Below are positions 19,053-28,221 of a stretch of DNA of 62,023 bases, one piece after another. The notes beneath the pieces are model-generated. The model saw nothing but the letters and a program-made list of their open reading frames with translations, was not told the DNA's origin and did not search any database. Positions within the stretch are counted from its first letter, which is position 1. Every line of letters begins with the position of its first letter. A program made the translations under genes and the position numbers. This DNA comes from UBA1723 sp045641625 (GTDB lineage Bacteria > Bacteroidota > Bacteroidia > Bacteroidales > Paludibacteraceae). The stretch lies in contig JAZUHH010000009.1 in the NCBI GenBank assembly GCA_045641625.1, positions 1-62,023 of the forward strand, read 5' to 3'.

Positions 19053-19179
19053 ATACTTGTGTGGTGGCTTTGCATAAATAAATATAAATCGCATGATTTT
19101 CTCAAACTGTGCCATTTCTTTGATAAGTGATGAATTCAACTGCAAATAAACTAAAGTTTACACACCACCACACAAGTAT
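19053..19179. repeat. 15-bp inverted repeat enclosing 97 nt
   Basis: ATACTTGTGTGGTGG at 19053-19067 is exactly repeated in inverted orientation at 19165-19179, between the cca start and the end of the next gene. The enclosed 97 nt are AT-rich with no ORF. It may be a large terminator, a regulatory hairpin or the ends of a tiny non-autonomous element. Confidence 0.6.
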
Positions 19180-19214
19180 ATTACAAAAATTGGTTGTCAA
19201 ATCTTTATGACAAA

Positions 19215-20201
19215 TCATTCTATGAGATTCTCGTCTATCTCTGTCATAGGTGTACTATCGAGATTTTCGAACGGATTCTCAGCGTCACTATATTTGTCAG
19301 CAATATTCTTTATACTGCGAACAGAACCTGCATTTATAATATTAGATTCACGTTCGCTTTCCTTGATAGCATATTCCTCGTCCTCGTCTGTTGCAGAGTA
19401 TCCATTACCAAAATTTCTGGCAGACTGTCCTGAAGCAGACTTTGGAGTCATAGAAATTGTTTTCTTTTCATCATTCTCTTCGTCGCTCAATGGCTGAACG
19501 TGCTCAGAGAACTGCTCTATCATATAATTGATACCATCAATAGCCTCTCTGGCTGCAGATGAAACATTAACATCGTAATCGTTAGCAAGAATCAAATAGT
19601 TTGCCGCAAGGAATGCCATAGCAGCATCTGTCTCCTGACGATACTGAGCAATCTTGGTGTATCCGAAAGACACCATCTTCTGCTTGATCTCCTTGTAGAT
19701 TCCGATCATATTAGTATGCTGGTTCATGATCTCTCCAATCATGTCAGTCATATTAAGCTTTTCGAAAAGTCTCTGGCCTTCATTTCCACCCCATTCCTCG
19801 ATCATTCTTGCCTCAGAACCAATCCATTCTCCAAGAGTCTTCTTGCCACGATCCCTCATATAAGTGTCGAACGTAACAACAAGTTTCCTTGCAGCTGTCT
19901 GTGTATCATTTACTGTAGATATCGAAGCCTTGTATTTTAGCATCTTATATACAGCAGTAAAAGCCTTGTTCTCTATAGCAATAGCATTCTTAAGATTACT
20001 AGTAAGAGTCTTGTCATATTTCTTCAGAACATATTCACGTTCCTTATCTATAGCTGCTCTTAATCTCTCAAGTCCCTGGTTTAACTTTCCGCACAACTGA
20101 GTATTAGCCATACTCATATTATATACATCGTTCACAATTGCATAGTGCGCTGTATTTGTCAAACGTCTGAACTTAGTGCGATAAATAATCTCTAGTGCCA
20201 T
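19215..20201 (-). CDS. Uncharacterised helical protein, DUF6261-like
   Basis: 328 aa with no signal peptide or membrane segment. The body is mainly alpha-helical. It starts MALEIIYRTKFRRLTNTAHYA and ends in an acidic, low-complexity tail (SESERESN region to TEIDENLIE). In length and layout it resembles the DUF6261 proteins that occur as multicopy families in Bacteroidales; I give this from general resemblance only. Has its own promoter at 20285. Stands alone, so context gives no function. Confidence 0.6.
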   Translation of the reverse strand: MALEIIYRTKFRRLTNTAHYAIVNDVYNMSMANTQLCGKLNQGLERLRAAIDKEREYVLKKYDKTLTSNLKNAIAIENKAFTAVYKMLKYKASISTVNDTQTAARKLVVTFDTYMRDRGKKTLGEWIGSEARMIEEWGGNEGQRLFEKLNMTDMIGEIMNQHTNMIGIYKEIKQKMVSFGYTKIAQYRQETDAAMAFLAANYLILANDYDVNVSSAAREAIDGINYMIEQFSEHVQPLSDEENDEKKTISMTPKSASGQSARNFGNGYSATDEDEEYAIKESERESNIINAGSVRSIKNIADKYSDAENPFENLDSTPMTEIDENLIE

Positions 20202-20284
20202 TGATATATTGATTTATACTATAAATATATAATAACATCAAATTTGATAAGAATAATATGATATATCTCTCAAATCCGACAATG

Positions 20285-20292
20285 CAAAATTA
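20285..20292 (-). promoter_or_regulatory. -7 box for the DUF6261-like gene
   Basis: TAATTTTG on the minus strand, 83 nt before the ATG at 20201. No clear TTTG at -33. Confidence 0.5.
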
Positions 20293-20438
20293 TGAATTAT
20301 TTGAAATAGCATATTAAATATGTCATTGGATATTATTCACAAATACATCAATAGTTATCAACAATCAATAAATTTTGTTGAAAAACTAAGAAAAATGTGA
20401 AAAACTTTTCAAAATTGTTAATTTTTTCGTCAAAAAGA

Positions 20439-20468
20439 TTTGAATAACCAAAATAATATGTAACTTTG
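20439..20468 (+). promoter_or_regulatory. Strong Bacteroidetes-type promoter with no annotated gene behind it
   Basis: TTTG at 20439-20442, 18-nt spacer and TAACTTTG at 20461-20468, an exact match to consensus. Transcription would enter a 500-nt region holding only a leader, a small ORF (20768-20917) and a terminator. Confidence 0.75.
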
Positions 20469-20767
20469 CATCGTAAACAAAGAACTTATTTTTTGAAATT
20501 AAATAATAAAATACAATCAATCATTGTTCACAGATGATTGTGAAATCAGAAGTGAATATCATTTAACATACATTTTCTATTCATGTCGATCCTCGTGAGA
20601 GGCTAAGCAAATTTCATTTTTACATTATCACTCACATAATGTTGAGGAATTAATTAAGCATTAGCTTTTTTAATTTCTCAACATTGATTTTATTCCGGTA
20701 CTATTCTTGTGCAGCTATATAAAAGTTTAGATGCTAAGAAAACAATAACAATAATAATTTCTCAACT
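20469..20767 (+). other. Putative long 5' leader or small RNA with hairpin and repeats
   Basis: Contains a 16-bp hairpin (20638-20653 with 20670-20685, one G-U pair). The sequence AATTTCTCAAC occurs at 20672, 20756 and 20798, and once inverted within the hairpin. No standard housekeeping RNA (tmRNA, RNase P RNA, SRP RNA) is recognisable. AT content is high, so structure predictions are weak. Confidence 0.4.
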
Positions 20768-20917
20768 ATGAAAAATTATAAAAGTAGTAACTGTATAAAT
20801 TTCTCAACTTGTATAAACATTATGTATTACTACAATTATATGATTGCAAAATGGTATTCTGCAACACATCACAAACAGATAGAAAAATCAAATATGCAGT
20901 TAAAGTCAAACATATAA
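20768..20917 (+). CDS. Candidate 49-aa small protein
   Basis: ATG at 20768 opens a 49-codon frame ending TAA at 20917, rich in Asn, Tyr, Lys, Ser and Ile, with the segment MYYYNYMIAKWYSATHHKQ. It sits between a consensus promoter (20439) and a strong terminator (20941), which favours it, but it has no recognisable homologue and no clear ribosome-binding site. In such AT-rich sequence a frame this long can occur by chance. Confidence 0.3.
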   Translation: MKNYKSSNCINFSTCINIMYYYNYMIAKWYSATHHKQIEKSNMQLKSNI

Positions 20918-20940
20918 CAATATACAAAAACACAAATGAA

Positions 20941-20980
20941 AACAAAATGCTGCCAACTTTGAAGTTGACAGCATTTTGTT
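20941..20980. terminator. Bidirectional terminator
   Basis: 19-bp stem with one mismatch (arms 20941-20959 and 20962-20980). It can end both the plus-strand transcript from 20439 and the minus-strand TPR gene, since A/T runs flank both sides. Confidence 0.8.
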
Positions 20981-21050
20981 CTTGACTAAAATTCAAAATT
21001 TCAAGTCATAATGCCATTTCTAACAATATGTTTGAATATAAAGCAACAAA

Positions 21051-21662
21051 CTATTTCTTTTCACACATCTTAATACCCTCTCTGGCTGACTTGCTTTCAC
21101 TATTTATACATAGGGCAAGATTGAACAGCTTCTTGGCTCTCGTATTGAAACCTATATGATAGTTACACCACGCAAGCAGAAGCACTCCGTCATAATCTAG
21201 AGGATAAAGCTCAATCAAATGGTCAAGCTTCTGCTTTGACAACTGGTACTGCTTTGTGTTGTAATGTAGCAGACCTCTATAATAAAGAGCTGTCTTGTTA
21301 TCTGGGTCAATGTCCAAAATCTTGTCATAGGAATCACCTACCAATTTCCAGTCCTTGAGTCTTGCCCCCGCCTGAACAACCAGCAGATAAGCTTCTACAG
21401 AACGCGGCTTGAATTCCAAAGCCAGCTGAAAGCTTCTTAATGCTGAGATATAGTCGTTATTTTTATAATGCAACTCACCCAATCTGATATATTTCTCATA
21501 GCAGTCAGTATATACAGTGGTCATTATAGAAATAGCACCAGGAATGTCACCGCTCTGCTCCTTCTTGCTACTTTGCAGGAATTTTGAAACATAGTCCTCG
21601 TCTTCTGCCTTCACATACAAACTCAATGCAGCAAAGAGCAATAAAATAAATCGTCTTTTCAT
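21051..21662 (-). CDS. Secreted TPR protein
   Basis: About 203 aa from ATG at 21662 (an upstream GTG at 21668 is less likely). A Sec signal peptide (MKRRFILLLFAALSLYVKA) is followed by about four tetratricopeptide repeats (SVEAYLLVVQAGARLKDWK, ALYYRGLLHYNTKQYQLSKQ). TPRs mediate protein contacts, here in the periplasm. Starts 13 nt after the beta-barrel gene and probably acts with it. Confidence 0.75.
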   Translation of the reverse strand: MKRRFILLLFAALSLYVKAEDEDYVSKFLQSSKKEQSGDIPGAISIMTTVYTDCYEKYIRLGELHYKNNDYISALRSFQLALEFKPRSVEAYLLVVQAGARLKDWKLVGDSYDKILDIDPDNKTALYYRGLLHYNTKQYQLSKQKLDHLIELYPLDYDGVLLLAWCNYHIGFNTRAKKLFNLALCINSESKSAREGIKMCEKK

Positions 21663-21675
21663 AGCCACATGAATT

Positions 21676-23289
21676 TTAGAAACAATGTGAATAAGTAAAT
21701 CTAACAGGAATTGTAACGGACTTTAGCTCGTATCGCTCAAGACATCCTGATTTGCCGACCAAGAAATCGTGAGTGTACAAATCCTGGAATCCGAACCTTA
21801 CAGAGAACTTTCCATAGTCATCTATCAATGGAATGATCAGCTTGATCCAGCCCTCGTGAGAAGTCTTGTACAAAGTATTGAACGAAAATCCTATATCGCT
21901 TGCAGAAAGCAAGGTATTGCCTCGCTGATAGTGACATTCATAATAAATAGGATGGATAATCTTACCTCCGACAGTCATTCCGATTATTGGATTGTGGTGC
22001 ATACCCTCTCTCCAAACATACTTGAAGAAAGGAGTAAAATACAGATTTCTGTTTGCCCTAACATAGAATGTATTTGCGAGCTTCATTGTTCTCAAAGCTC
22101 TATGCTGATTCCTGTTTACATTATATCCAATTTCAGTGGAGTTTCTTTTGAAGTCATATCTGTACCCCAATCCCAAAGAATACGAAGTAGAGAAATGTTT
22201 CTTGAACTTCACTACATCTTCACTATGCCAGTTGCTTCTATATCCGTTCCAGATACTTTCAACGAGCGAAGGAGGTAGCTGCTCCAGAGCATTGATGGCA
22301 TCCTGCTGAGATGCTATACCATCTCGATAGTAGGCAATAGTCTTGACCAACCAATTCTCGTACTGCGAAGGTTCCTTAGACGGATCAACAACCGGATCAG
22401 TTTCAAAGTCAAGGTCTCTGCGTTGATTCCAATAAATGTCCAAAGTGTCTCTACCACCCCATACAGGAATATGCTCCGAGTAATTGAATCTCTCGTCAAT
22501 GTTACAGCCAAAAGCTCCGGCTACTGACAACAAACCATGATTACCTAGCTGAATATCCCATCGCTGATTATAATTGAAAATCTGATAATGTAGTCTGTAG
22601 ATAGAATCGGTTCTTGCGAAATGGGCAATAGAGGCATCTATGTTGTGATCCAAGAAATCAAATGAATGGGAGACAACAGTATGCTTTCCCACTGCATGAG
22701 AAACAAGTAACTTTGTTGTATTCTGATGAGCCAGAGCATAATGTTCATTATAAGGAGAAATAATATCTCTATAAAGAATGAATTTACCTTCACTCCAATA
22801 GCCGTTCACTCCCAATTCAGCCTGCAGACCTAGTTTCAAACGCTGTCCTTTGGTCAAATAAGACATCTGATACTCGGATATATGCTTAATATCGGAAAGT
22901 GCCTTGATATGACGCTGAAGAGCAAAATTAGTAAGATAAAGATAGTCATTCGCAGGAGATTTATCATCAACATCTCTGGCTTCTGCAAAATAATAAGCGG
23001 CTTCTGTAAGACGTGAACGTCTATAGCATTGAACTGCTAGATTGTACAATTCTTTCTTTTTCAAAAAAGAAGAATCGTGACATTCAAACTCAGCAAAACT
23101 TGTACTTGAATTAGGAATAAGAGATGAATCCGAACCGGAAATCATCTTGTCCTCCTCTGCATAAGGAATCAAAGGAAGTTCTTCTGTATTGATATGCGAA
23201 TCATGCGCGAAAGTATCCATATTAGAACACAACAAAAGCACTTCGCATAGTAATAGCTTAGCAAATGATGGAAGTCTCATATAAGACAT
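21676..23289 (-). CDS. Outer-membrane beta-barrel protein with N-terminal TPR-like region
   Basis: 537 aa: signal peptide, a helical TPR-like stretch around residues 65-140, then repeated amphipathic strands with many aromatic residues (YSLGLGYRYDFKRNSTEIGYNVN, FYVRANRNLYFTPFFKYVW) and a C-terminal Phe, the usual last residue of outer-membrane barrels. Function unknown; it could be a secretion or scaffold protein. Promoter at 23330. Operon with the secreted TPR protein downstream. Confidence 0.65.
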   Translation of the reverse strand: MSYMRLPSFAKLLLCEVLLLCSNMDTFAHDSHINTEELPLIPYAEEDKMISGSDSSLIPNSSTSFAEFECHDSSFLKKKELYNLAVQCYRRSRLTEAAYYFAEARDVDDKSPANDYLYLTNFALQRHIKALSDIKHISEYQMSYLTKGQRLKLGLQAELGVNGYWSEGKFILYRDIISPYNEHYALAHQNTTKLLVSHAVGKHTVVSHSFDFLDHNIDASIAHFARTDSIYRLHYQIFNYNQRWDIQLGNHGLLSVAGAFGCNIDERFNYSEHIPVWGGRDTLDIYWNQRRDLDFETDPVVDPSKEPSQYENWLVKTIAYYRDGIASQQDAINALEQLPPSLVESIWNGYRSNWHSEDVVKFKKHFSTSYSLGLGYRYDFKRNSTEIGYNVNRNQHRALRTMKLANTFYVRANRNLYFTPFFKYVWREGMHHNPIIGMTVGGKIIHPIYYECHYQRGNTLLSASDIGFSFNTLYKTSHEGWIKLIIPLIDDYGKFSVRFGFQDLYTHDFLVGKSGCLERYELKSVTIPVRFTYSHCF

Positions 23290-23329
23290 TGTATGTAAAA
23301 TAAGTTCTTGTTATTCAAAATAATCGTTA

Positions 23330-23359
23330 CAAAATTACAAAAATACCTGTTAACTGCAA
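23330..23359 (-). promoter_or_regulatory. Bacteroidetes-type promoter for the barrel/TPR pair
   Basis: TAATTTTG (23337-23330) with TTG at 23359-23357, spacer 19 nt. Confidence 0.7.
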
Positions 23360-23434
23360 CTTTTTATCAGTTAAATTTCAAATAATTGTAATTAGAACGT
23401 ATATAGATAAAGGAATAGGTAAAACGACATCTAA

Positions 23435-24217
23435 TCAATCTATTTCAAATAACTCTGACTTAGATGTTCGAGGGAAAGCAGACACCTTGTAGCGTCCTCC
23501 TACTATCTTCTGCGCATAATTCAAAGCAATATCCTGAGTATTACTCTCCTTAGAAATATGAGCAAGATGTGCGTGTCTAACCTTGGTACCAATTAGTGAT
23601 TTCAATACTTCAGCACATTGGTCGTTTGACAAATGGCCATGATCCGAGTTAATTCTTTCCTGCAGTATCAAAGGATAACCACTCAATGGCAGCATAGTCA
23701 ATGAATAATTGCTCTCAAGAATAACAACGTCACATTCCTTCATAGCACTCTGTAGTGAAGATGGAACGCTTCCCAAATCAGTAGATAGTGCAATGGACAC
23801 ACCGTTATCACTCTTAATAATGAAGGAATGGCAATCCGGCGTATCATGCTGAACTTTATAAGCGGTTACAGTGAACGTGCCTATTCTGAAAGTATCTCCA
23901 GATTCGAAATAACGTACACTTTTCCTATCGATATTTGCGTGGTTTCTGCTTTCAGCATCCTTCACACAAATTTGAGTCATATAAGCGGGAATTAAAAACT
24001 TCTTAACAATTGTTGGCAGGCCGACTGTATGGTCTTTATGAGAATGAGTTATAAGCGCACCCGAGATATCAGAGAACTTCATACCAAGATCTTCCAAAAA
24101 AGCCTTGATATACTTGCATCTTATTCCCAAATCCACAAATATATTTGTTTGTCCATCCGAAATCAAGTATAGATTACCACTTGATCCGGAACCTAATGAA
24201 CAATATTTCAATCTCAT
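23435..24217 (-). CDS. Metallo-beta-lactamase-fold hydrolase, WalJ/YycJ-like
   Basis: 260 aa cytoplasmic enzyme with the N-terminal SLGSGSSGN signature, the metal motif THSHKDH, a DLGSVP segment and the late HLSHIS-type HAHLAHIS motif. These match the YycJ/WalJ group of predicted DNA- or RNA-processing exonucleases in the metallo-beta-lactamase superfamily. Substrate not determinable. It follows the mltD unit without obvious coupling. Confidence 0.82.
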   Translation of the reverse strand: MRLKYCSLGSGSSGNLYLISDGQTNIFVDLGIRCKYIKAFLEDLGMKFSDISGALITHSHKDHTVGLPTIVKKFLIPAYMTQICVKDAESRNHANIDRKSVRYFESGDTFRIGTFTVTAYKVQHDTPDCHSFIIKSDNGVSIALSTDLGSVPSSLQSAMKECDVVILESNYSLTMLPLSGYPLILQERINSDHGHLSNDQCAEVLKSLIGTKVRHAHLAHISKESNTQDIALNYAQKIVGGRYKVSAFPRTSKSELFEID

Positions 24218-24262
24218 AAATATTCCATAATTATAAAACCCGAACTATAACACAAAAAGAAT

Positions 24263-24293
24263 GGTCGGAGTATGCAGAACATACTCATCGACC
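24263..24293 (-). terminator. Terminator after mltD
   Basis: Stem GGTCG..AGTATG/CATACT..CGACC with a 5-nt loop, then TTCTTTTTG on the minus strand; it closes the parAB-DUF5683-mltD unit. Confidence 0.8.
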
Positions 24294-24327
24294 ACTTTTC
24301 CTATATAACTCAAGATACAAGTAAATA

Positions 24328-25650
24328 TTACTTAACTATCAATTTCTGACCAACACTTAATCTATCGCTTCTCAAATTGTTCCAACGCTTCAAATTAGCT
24401 ACCGAAACATGGTATCTTCTAGCTATGGCACCAAGTGTATCTCCGCTTCTAACTCTATATACTCCGGATCCAGTTGCTCCATAGTAATTTCCCTTTGCTG
24501 GTTCAACAACGATTCGCTGAGGACAAAGCTCCTCTTTCCTATGATTGCAGATAGTATCCTGATACTCTATGAATCCGTTGATTGAAGCGCTTGGCAATGT
24601 AAGACAATAGTTCTTGCCTCCAGGAACTATATCTCTGCGATACTGAGGATTCAAGCTTCTTAATACCTCTATATCTACACCAAGGATCTCAGACACTTGA
24701 ACAAGGCTGAATCTCTTGTCAGTCATTACAGTATCCGGAGAAAGCGGAATTGTAATTGACGCAGGACAAATTCCATGCTCGGCATAATACGTCATAGTAT
24801 AGGTTGCAGCAATAAATGCCGGAACATAACCTCTTGTCTCTCTTGGCAGGAATGGGTATATAGCCCAATAGTCACGCTTTCCGCCAGAACGACGAATAGC
24901 TTTGTTTACGTTTCCTGGACCACAGTTATAGGCAGCGATCACAAGATTCCAGTCTCCATAAATTCCGTAAAGATTCTTCAAATACTTTGCAGCAGCATGT
25001 GTACTCTTCAATGGATCGCGTCTTTCATCGATCAAACTGTTTCCATCAAGTCCATACATCTTACCAGTGCTGAACATGAACTGCCAAAGGCCACTTGCAC
25101 CTGCCCTTGAGAAAGCTCTTGGATTCAAGGCACTCTCGATCACAGGAAGGTACTTCAATTCTATAGGCATCTTCTCCGAATCAAGAATATCCTCGAAAAT
25201 TGGGAAGTAATACTTGCCCAATCCAAGCATATACTCTACCTGACTTCTCTTTTTGACAGTATAAAGCTCGATATAACGACCAACTATACTGTTGTAGTTC
25301 ATCTCCATCAACGAAGGGATAGCCTTCAATCTGGAAATATAGACACTATCGGGAAGAACTGTTCCAACTGTATCTGACTCACAGTCACCACGATGATAAC
25401 GACTCTTGTAAACTCCGATCAAACTATCCAAACTTGCCTCGAATGCTTCAGGCATGTACAGACAAGCTGCATCTTTAGTTTCATCACAAATAATAGAATC
25501 TTTCTCTAACGCTTCAGAATCGGAAATCAAGACATCAACCGTATCAGCCTCCAATTCATCATTCTCGTTGTTCATATCCTGCGCATTCAATCCGTAAAAA
25601 GGGACTGACAATGCAAAAGCAAGAACCGACAACCACTTTAAATCCTTCAT
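24328..25650 (-). CDS. mltD: Membrane-bound lytic murein transglycosylase D-like protein
   Basis: 440-aa peptidoglycan-cleaving enzyme acting in the periplasm. Signal peptide (ALSVPFYGLNAQ), an acidic linker, then an SLT/GH23 domain about 130-270 with the catalytic Glu in PVIESALNPRAFSRAGASGL and the motif AYNCGPGNV. A degenerate LysM lies near 312-352 and a clear C-terminal LysM near 397-440 (VRSGDTLGAIARRYHVSV). Intact. The order parA-parB-DUF5683-mltD is conserved in Bacteroidetes and hints at coupling of wall growth and segregation genes in one transcript. Confidence 0.92.
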   Translation of the reverse strand: MKDLKWLSVLAFALSVPFYGLNAQDMNNENDELEADTVDVLISDSEALEKDSIICDETKDAACLYMPEAFEASLDSLIGVYKSRYHRGDCESDTVGTVLPDSVYISRLKAIPSLMEMNYNSIVGRYIELYTVKKRSQVEYMLGLGKYYFPIFEDILDSEKMPIELKYLPVIESALNPRAFSRAGASGLWQFMFSTGKMYGLDGNSLIDERRDPLKSTHAAAKYLKNLYGIYGDWNLVIAAYNCGPGNVNKAIRRSGGKRDYWAIYPFLPRETRGYVPAFIAATYTMTYYAEHGICPASITIPLSPDTVMTDKRFSLVQVSEILGVDIEVLRSLNPQYRRDIVPGGKNYCLTLPSASINGFIEYQDTICNHRKEELCPQRIVVEPAKGNYYGATGSGVYRVRSGDTLGAIARRYHVSVANLKRWNNLRSDRLSVGQKLIVK

Positions 25651-25659
25651 TACTCTAAC

Positions 25660-26349
25660 TTAATATCTTAATGCAAACTTCAAGCCTAAAGATGTAGTGT
25701 TTGCAAAAGAACCTCCATCAATAAAACCTGGATTGCACTTGATTTCCGGCACTACCCTCAAAGACAAATCTTCTGAAATAGAAAAGTCATAAAGGTGCGC
25801 ATCAACAAATGCATCAAGCACATTTCCAACATATAGTATCACTGTTCCAAAGATACACAAATCCCTGTATCTTCGGTATGTGTCCATTTTCTTTCTCAAT
25901 GTCGATACCTGCCAGTCTCTTGAAACACCTTCAAGACCATCGAATATCGGCACATAGTCGTTTGTATAAGGATCATGATCCATTATGGAATAATAGGCAT
26001 TGCTATATTCGTTATACATTCTTCCCTGAAAAGAAACAACATATACACAAGCTACACCGATACCATATATAAGCGGCACCTTCCAATACGAACGGTTGTA
26101 AATCTGACCAAGGCCGGGACAAAGCATAGAATACCACATAGCACGCTGTGGATCCGGCTGCCAATACCCTTCCACTTTTGCTTTTTTAACTACTGCTACT
26201 GTATCCGTAACAGCGACATGAAGCTGAACAGAATCAACTGACGAAACAACACGAAGCGAATCAGCACTGCTTGCACTGACACCTGTTGCCACACACAAAA
26301 AAGCAGCAATAGCCAATATATATCTTCTTATGCCTATAAAACCCTGCAT
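25660..26349 (-). CDS. DUF5683 membrane protein
   Basis: 229 aa with an N-terminal signal or signal anchor (YILAIAAFLCVATGVSA). The hallmark segment PQRAMWYSMLCPGLGQIYNRSYWKVPLIYG is followed by further hydrophobic helices. This is typical of DUF5683, a Bacteroidetes family of unknown function always near parAB and mltD. The C-terminal 40 residues look like a short beta stretch. Gap to parB is 7 nt. Confidence 0.82.
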   Translation of the reverse strand: MQGFIGIRRYILAIAAFLCVATGVSASSADSLRVVSSVDSVQLHVAVTDTVAVVKKAKVEGYWQPDPQRAMWYSMLCPGLGQIYNRSYWKVPLIYGIGVACVYVVSFQGRMYNEYSNAYYSIMDHDPYTNDYVPIFDGLEGVSRDWQVSTLRKKMDTYRRYRDLCIFGTVILYVGNVLDAFVDAHLYDFSISEDLSLRVVPEIKCNPGFIDGGSFANTTSLGLKFALRY

Positions 26350-26356
26350 CAGCTAA

Positions 26357-27295
26357 CTATCCAAGCATATCTAACAATTCGAAAATCTTCTGCATCTCCT
26401 CATCATTGGCAAAAGGTATGGTAATCTTTCCTGCACCCTTGCTATTGCAGGAGATAGAAGTCTTCTTAGTGAACAAACCTTGAAGCTTTGTTTCCAAACC
26501 TTTATATTCATCGTTCAGCGACGTAGGTGATGTCTTCGCAGGAGTGTTTCCTGAAGGCTGCGAACTGTTCATCTCTTTGACAAGCTCCTCTGTCTTTCTT
26601 ACAGACAAATGATTCTTTGTCACGACATTGAAAGCCTTGATAACCTTCTCTTCGTCAAGCTCGCCATCCTCTCTCTTGAAACCTAGAAGGGCACGAGCAT
26701 GGCCCATATCCACTACCTTGTTCTTTAGTGCAACCAAAATCATGTCAGGCAGATTAAGGATACGAAGGAAATTGGTCACATAGCTGCGGCTCTTTCCAAC
26801 CCTCTCACTTACCTGCTCCTGAGTAAGGCTATAGCAAGTCATAAGGTTCTTGTACGCCAAAGCCTCCTCTATAACATTCAAGTCCTGACGCTGGATATTC
26901 TCAATCAACGCCATTTCGTGAACAGCACGCTCGTCAACATCCTTGATGTATGCAGGGATTGTTGTCTTTCCTGCCAACTTGGATGCACGATATCTGCGCT
27001 CTCCACTGATTATCTGGTATCTGTCACCGATTTTTCTTACTGTAATTGCCTGGATGACACCAACTTCCTTAATAGAGTTAGCAAGCTCAGTCATAGCCTC
27101 TGCATCGAAGTCCTTACGAGGCTGATCAGGCTTTGCATCTATCAAATCCAAAGAAATCTCCTCCAAGGCGCTTGATCCCTTTATCTCACTCTCCTTTTCA
27201 GCAGCTGTTGGCGCACCTCCGAACAGCACATCTATTCCATCAAGCCCCATAGAGCTGAAACCGCGTCCTAGTCCTCCCTGTTTCTTTTCTGCCAT
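26357..27295 (-). CDS. parB: Chromosome partitioning protein ParB
   Basis: 312-aa CTP-dependent DNA clamp that loads at parS sites. The ParB N-terminal nuclease-like domain (about 45-135) holds the CTP-binding GERRYRA box and the ENIQRQDLN motif. A helix-turn-helix follows (LTQEQVSERVGKSRSYVTN), then a C-terminal dimerisation segment (KGAGKITIPFANDEEMQ). Starts 2 nt after parA; translational coupling is likely. I did not find an obvious parS palindrome in the window. Confidence 0.94.
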   Translation of the reverse strand: MAEKKQGGLGRGFSSMGLDGIDVLFGGAPTAAEKESEIKGSSALEEISLDLIDAKPDQPRKDFDAEAMTELANSIKEVGVIQAITVRKIGDRYQIISGERRYRASKLAGKTTIPAYIKDVDERAVHEMALIENIQRQDLNVIEEALAYKNLMTCYSLTQEQVSERVGKSRSYVTNFLRILNLPDMILVALKNKVVDMGHARALLGFKREDGELDEEKVIKAFNVVTKNHLSVRKTEELVKEMNSSQPSGNTPAKTSPTSLNDEYKGLETKLQGLFTKKTSISCNSKGAGKITIPFANDEEMQKIFELLDMLG

Positions 27296-27297
27296 CT

Positions 27298-28077
27298 TTA
27301 AGCCTTTCTATTAGATTCACGAGACAAAAACTCCTGAGCGAACTGACGATAGTTCTTTGCACCAGGGCTATCAATATCAAACTCAATGATATTCTTACCG
27401 TATGACGGAGCCTCGGCAAGCTTTACATTTCTGCTAATGATTGTCTGGTATGTGTGAGTTGGGAACAATCTGTTTATCTCCTCAACAACCTGACGGCTCA
27501 ATCTTGCACGAGCGTCATACATAGTTATAAGGAATCCCTCGATATCAAGGGCCGCATTAAGCTTTGTCTTTACAATCTTGATGGTATTCATAAGCTTTGC
27601 GATACCCTCTAGAGCGTAATACTCCGCCTGCACCGGAATCAGAACAGAATCGGCACAAGTAAGAGCATTCAAAGTTATGATTCCAAGGCTTGGAGAACAA
27701 TCTACAAGAATATAGTCGTACTCATCCCTCAAAGGATCAAGAATGCCCTTCATCACAGACTCACGGTTCTCGAAATTCAAAAGCTGTATTTCAGCACCGA
27801 CCAAATTTATATGGCTTGGCAATACGTCAAGATTTTCCATTGTAGTGTGCTTTATGACGCTCTTCGCATCCACACCATCAACAAGGCACTCGTAAACAGA
27901 AGTACCCTTTAGAGAATTCACATCAAGGCCAAGTCCAGAAGTTGCGTTAGCCTGCGGATCAACATCTACGATAAGCACCTTCTTATCGAATGTGACAAGG
28001 CTCGCACCCAAATTAACGGTAGAAGTAGTCTTTCCAACTCCACCTTTTTGATTTGCAAAAGCAATAATTTTGCCCAT
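27298..28077 (-). CDS. parA: Chromosome partitioning ATPase ParA
   Basis: About 259 aa from ATG at 28077; the frame extends to a GTG at 28122, but the ATG gives the standard start MGKIIAFANQKGGVGKTT with the deviant Walker A box. Further motifs: VDVDPQANATSG, DCSPSLGIITLNAL. It drives ParB-parS complexes apart during segregation. Promoter at 28143. Confidence 0.95.
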   Translation of the reverse strand: MGKIIAFANQKGGVGKTTSTVNLGASLVTFDKKVLIVDVDPQANATSGLGLDVNSLKGTSVYECLVDGVDAKSVIKHTTMENLDVLPSHINLVGAEIQLLNFENRESVMKGILDPLRDEYDYILVDCSPSLGIITLNALTCADSVLIPVQAEYYALEGIAKLMNTIKIVKTKLNAALDIEGFLITMYDARARLSRQVVEEINRLFPTHTYQTIISRNVKLAEAPSYGKNIIEFDIDSPGAKNYRQFAQEFLSRESNRKA

Positions 28078-28142
28078 AAGTATCTTTGTTTCTATTTTTT
28101 CAATTTTCTTACCACTTAACACATCCGTTTAAATAGCGAATG

Positions 28143-28150
28143 CAAATATA
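28143..28150 (-). promoter_or_regulatory. -7 box for parAB operon
   Basis: TATATTTG on the minus strand, 66 nt upstream of the ATG at 28077; the -33 element is only approximate. Confidence 0.55.
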
Positions 28151-28221
28151 ATGTATTTTTCTTTATGGAAACTATTTTTGTAAAGAAAGTTATCGACAAT
28201 CAATATGGCATCCGCCTATGG

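Noticed and set aside
20672..20808. CRISPR-like array from the three AATTTCTCAAC copies
   Set aside because: Units are only 11 nt, the spacings are unequal (84 and 42 nt) and no cas gene is present.
26357..28122. parS site near parAB
   Set aside because: I could not find the 16-nt palindrome typical of parS in this neighbourhood.
28077..28122. ParA start at 28122
   Set aside because: It uses GTG and adds residues unlike ParA; ATG at 28077 gives the standard Walker A start.
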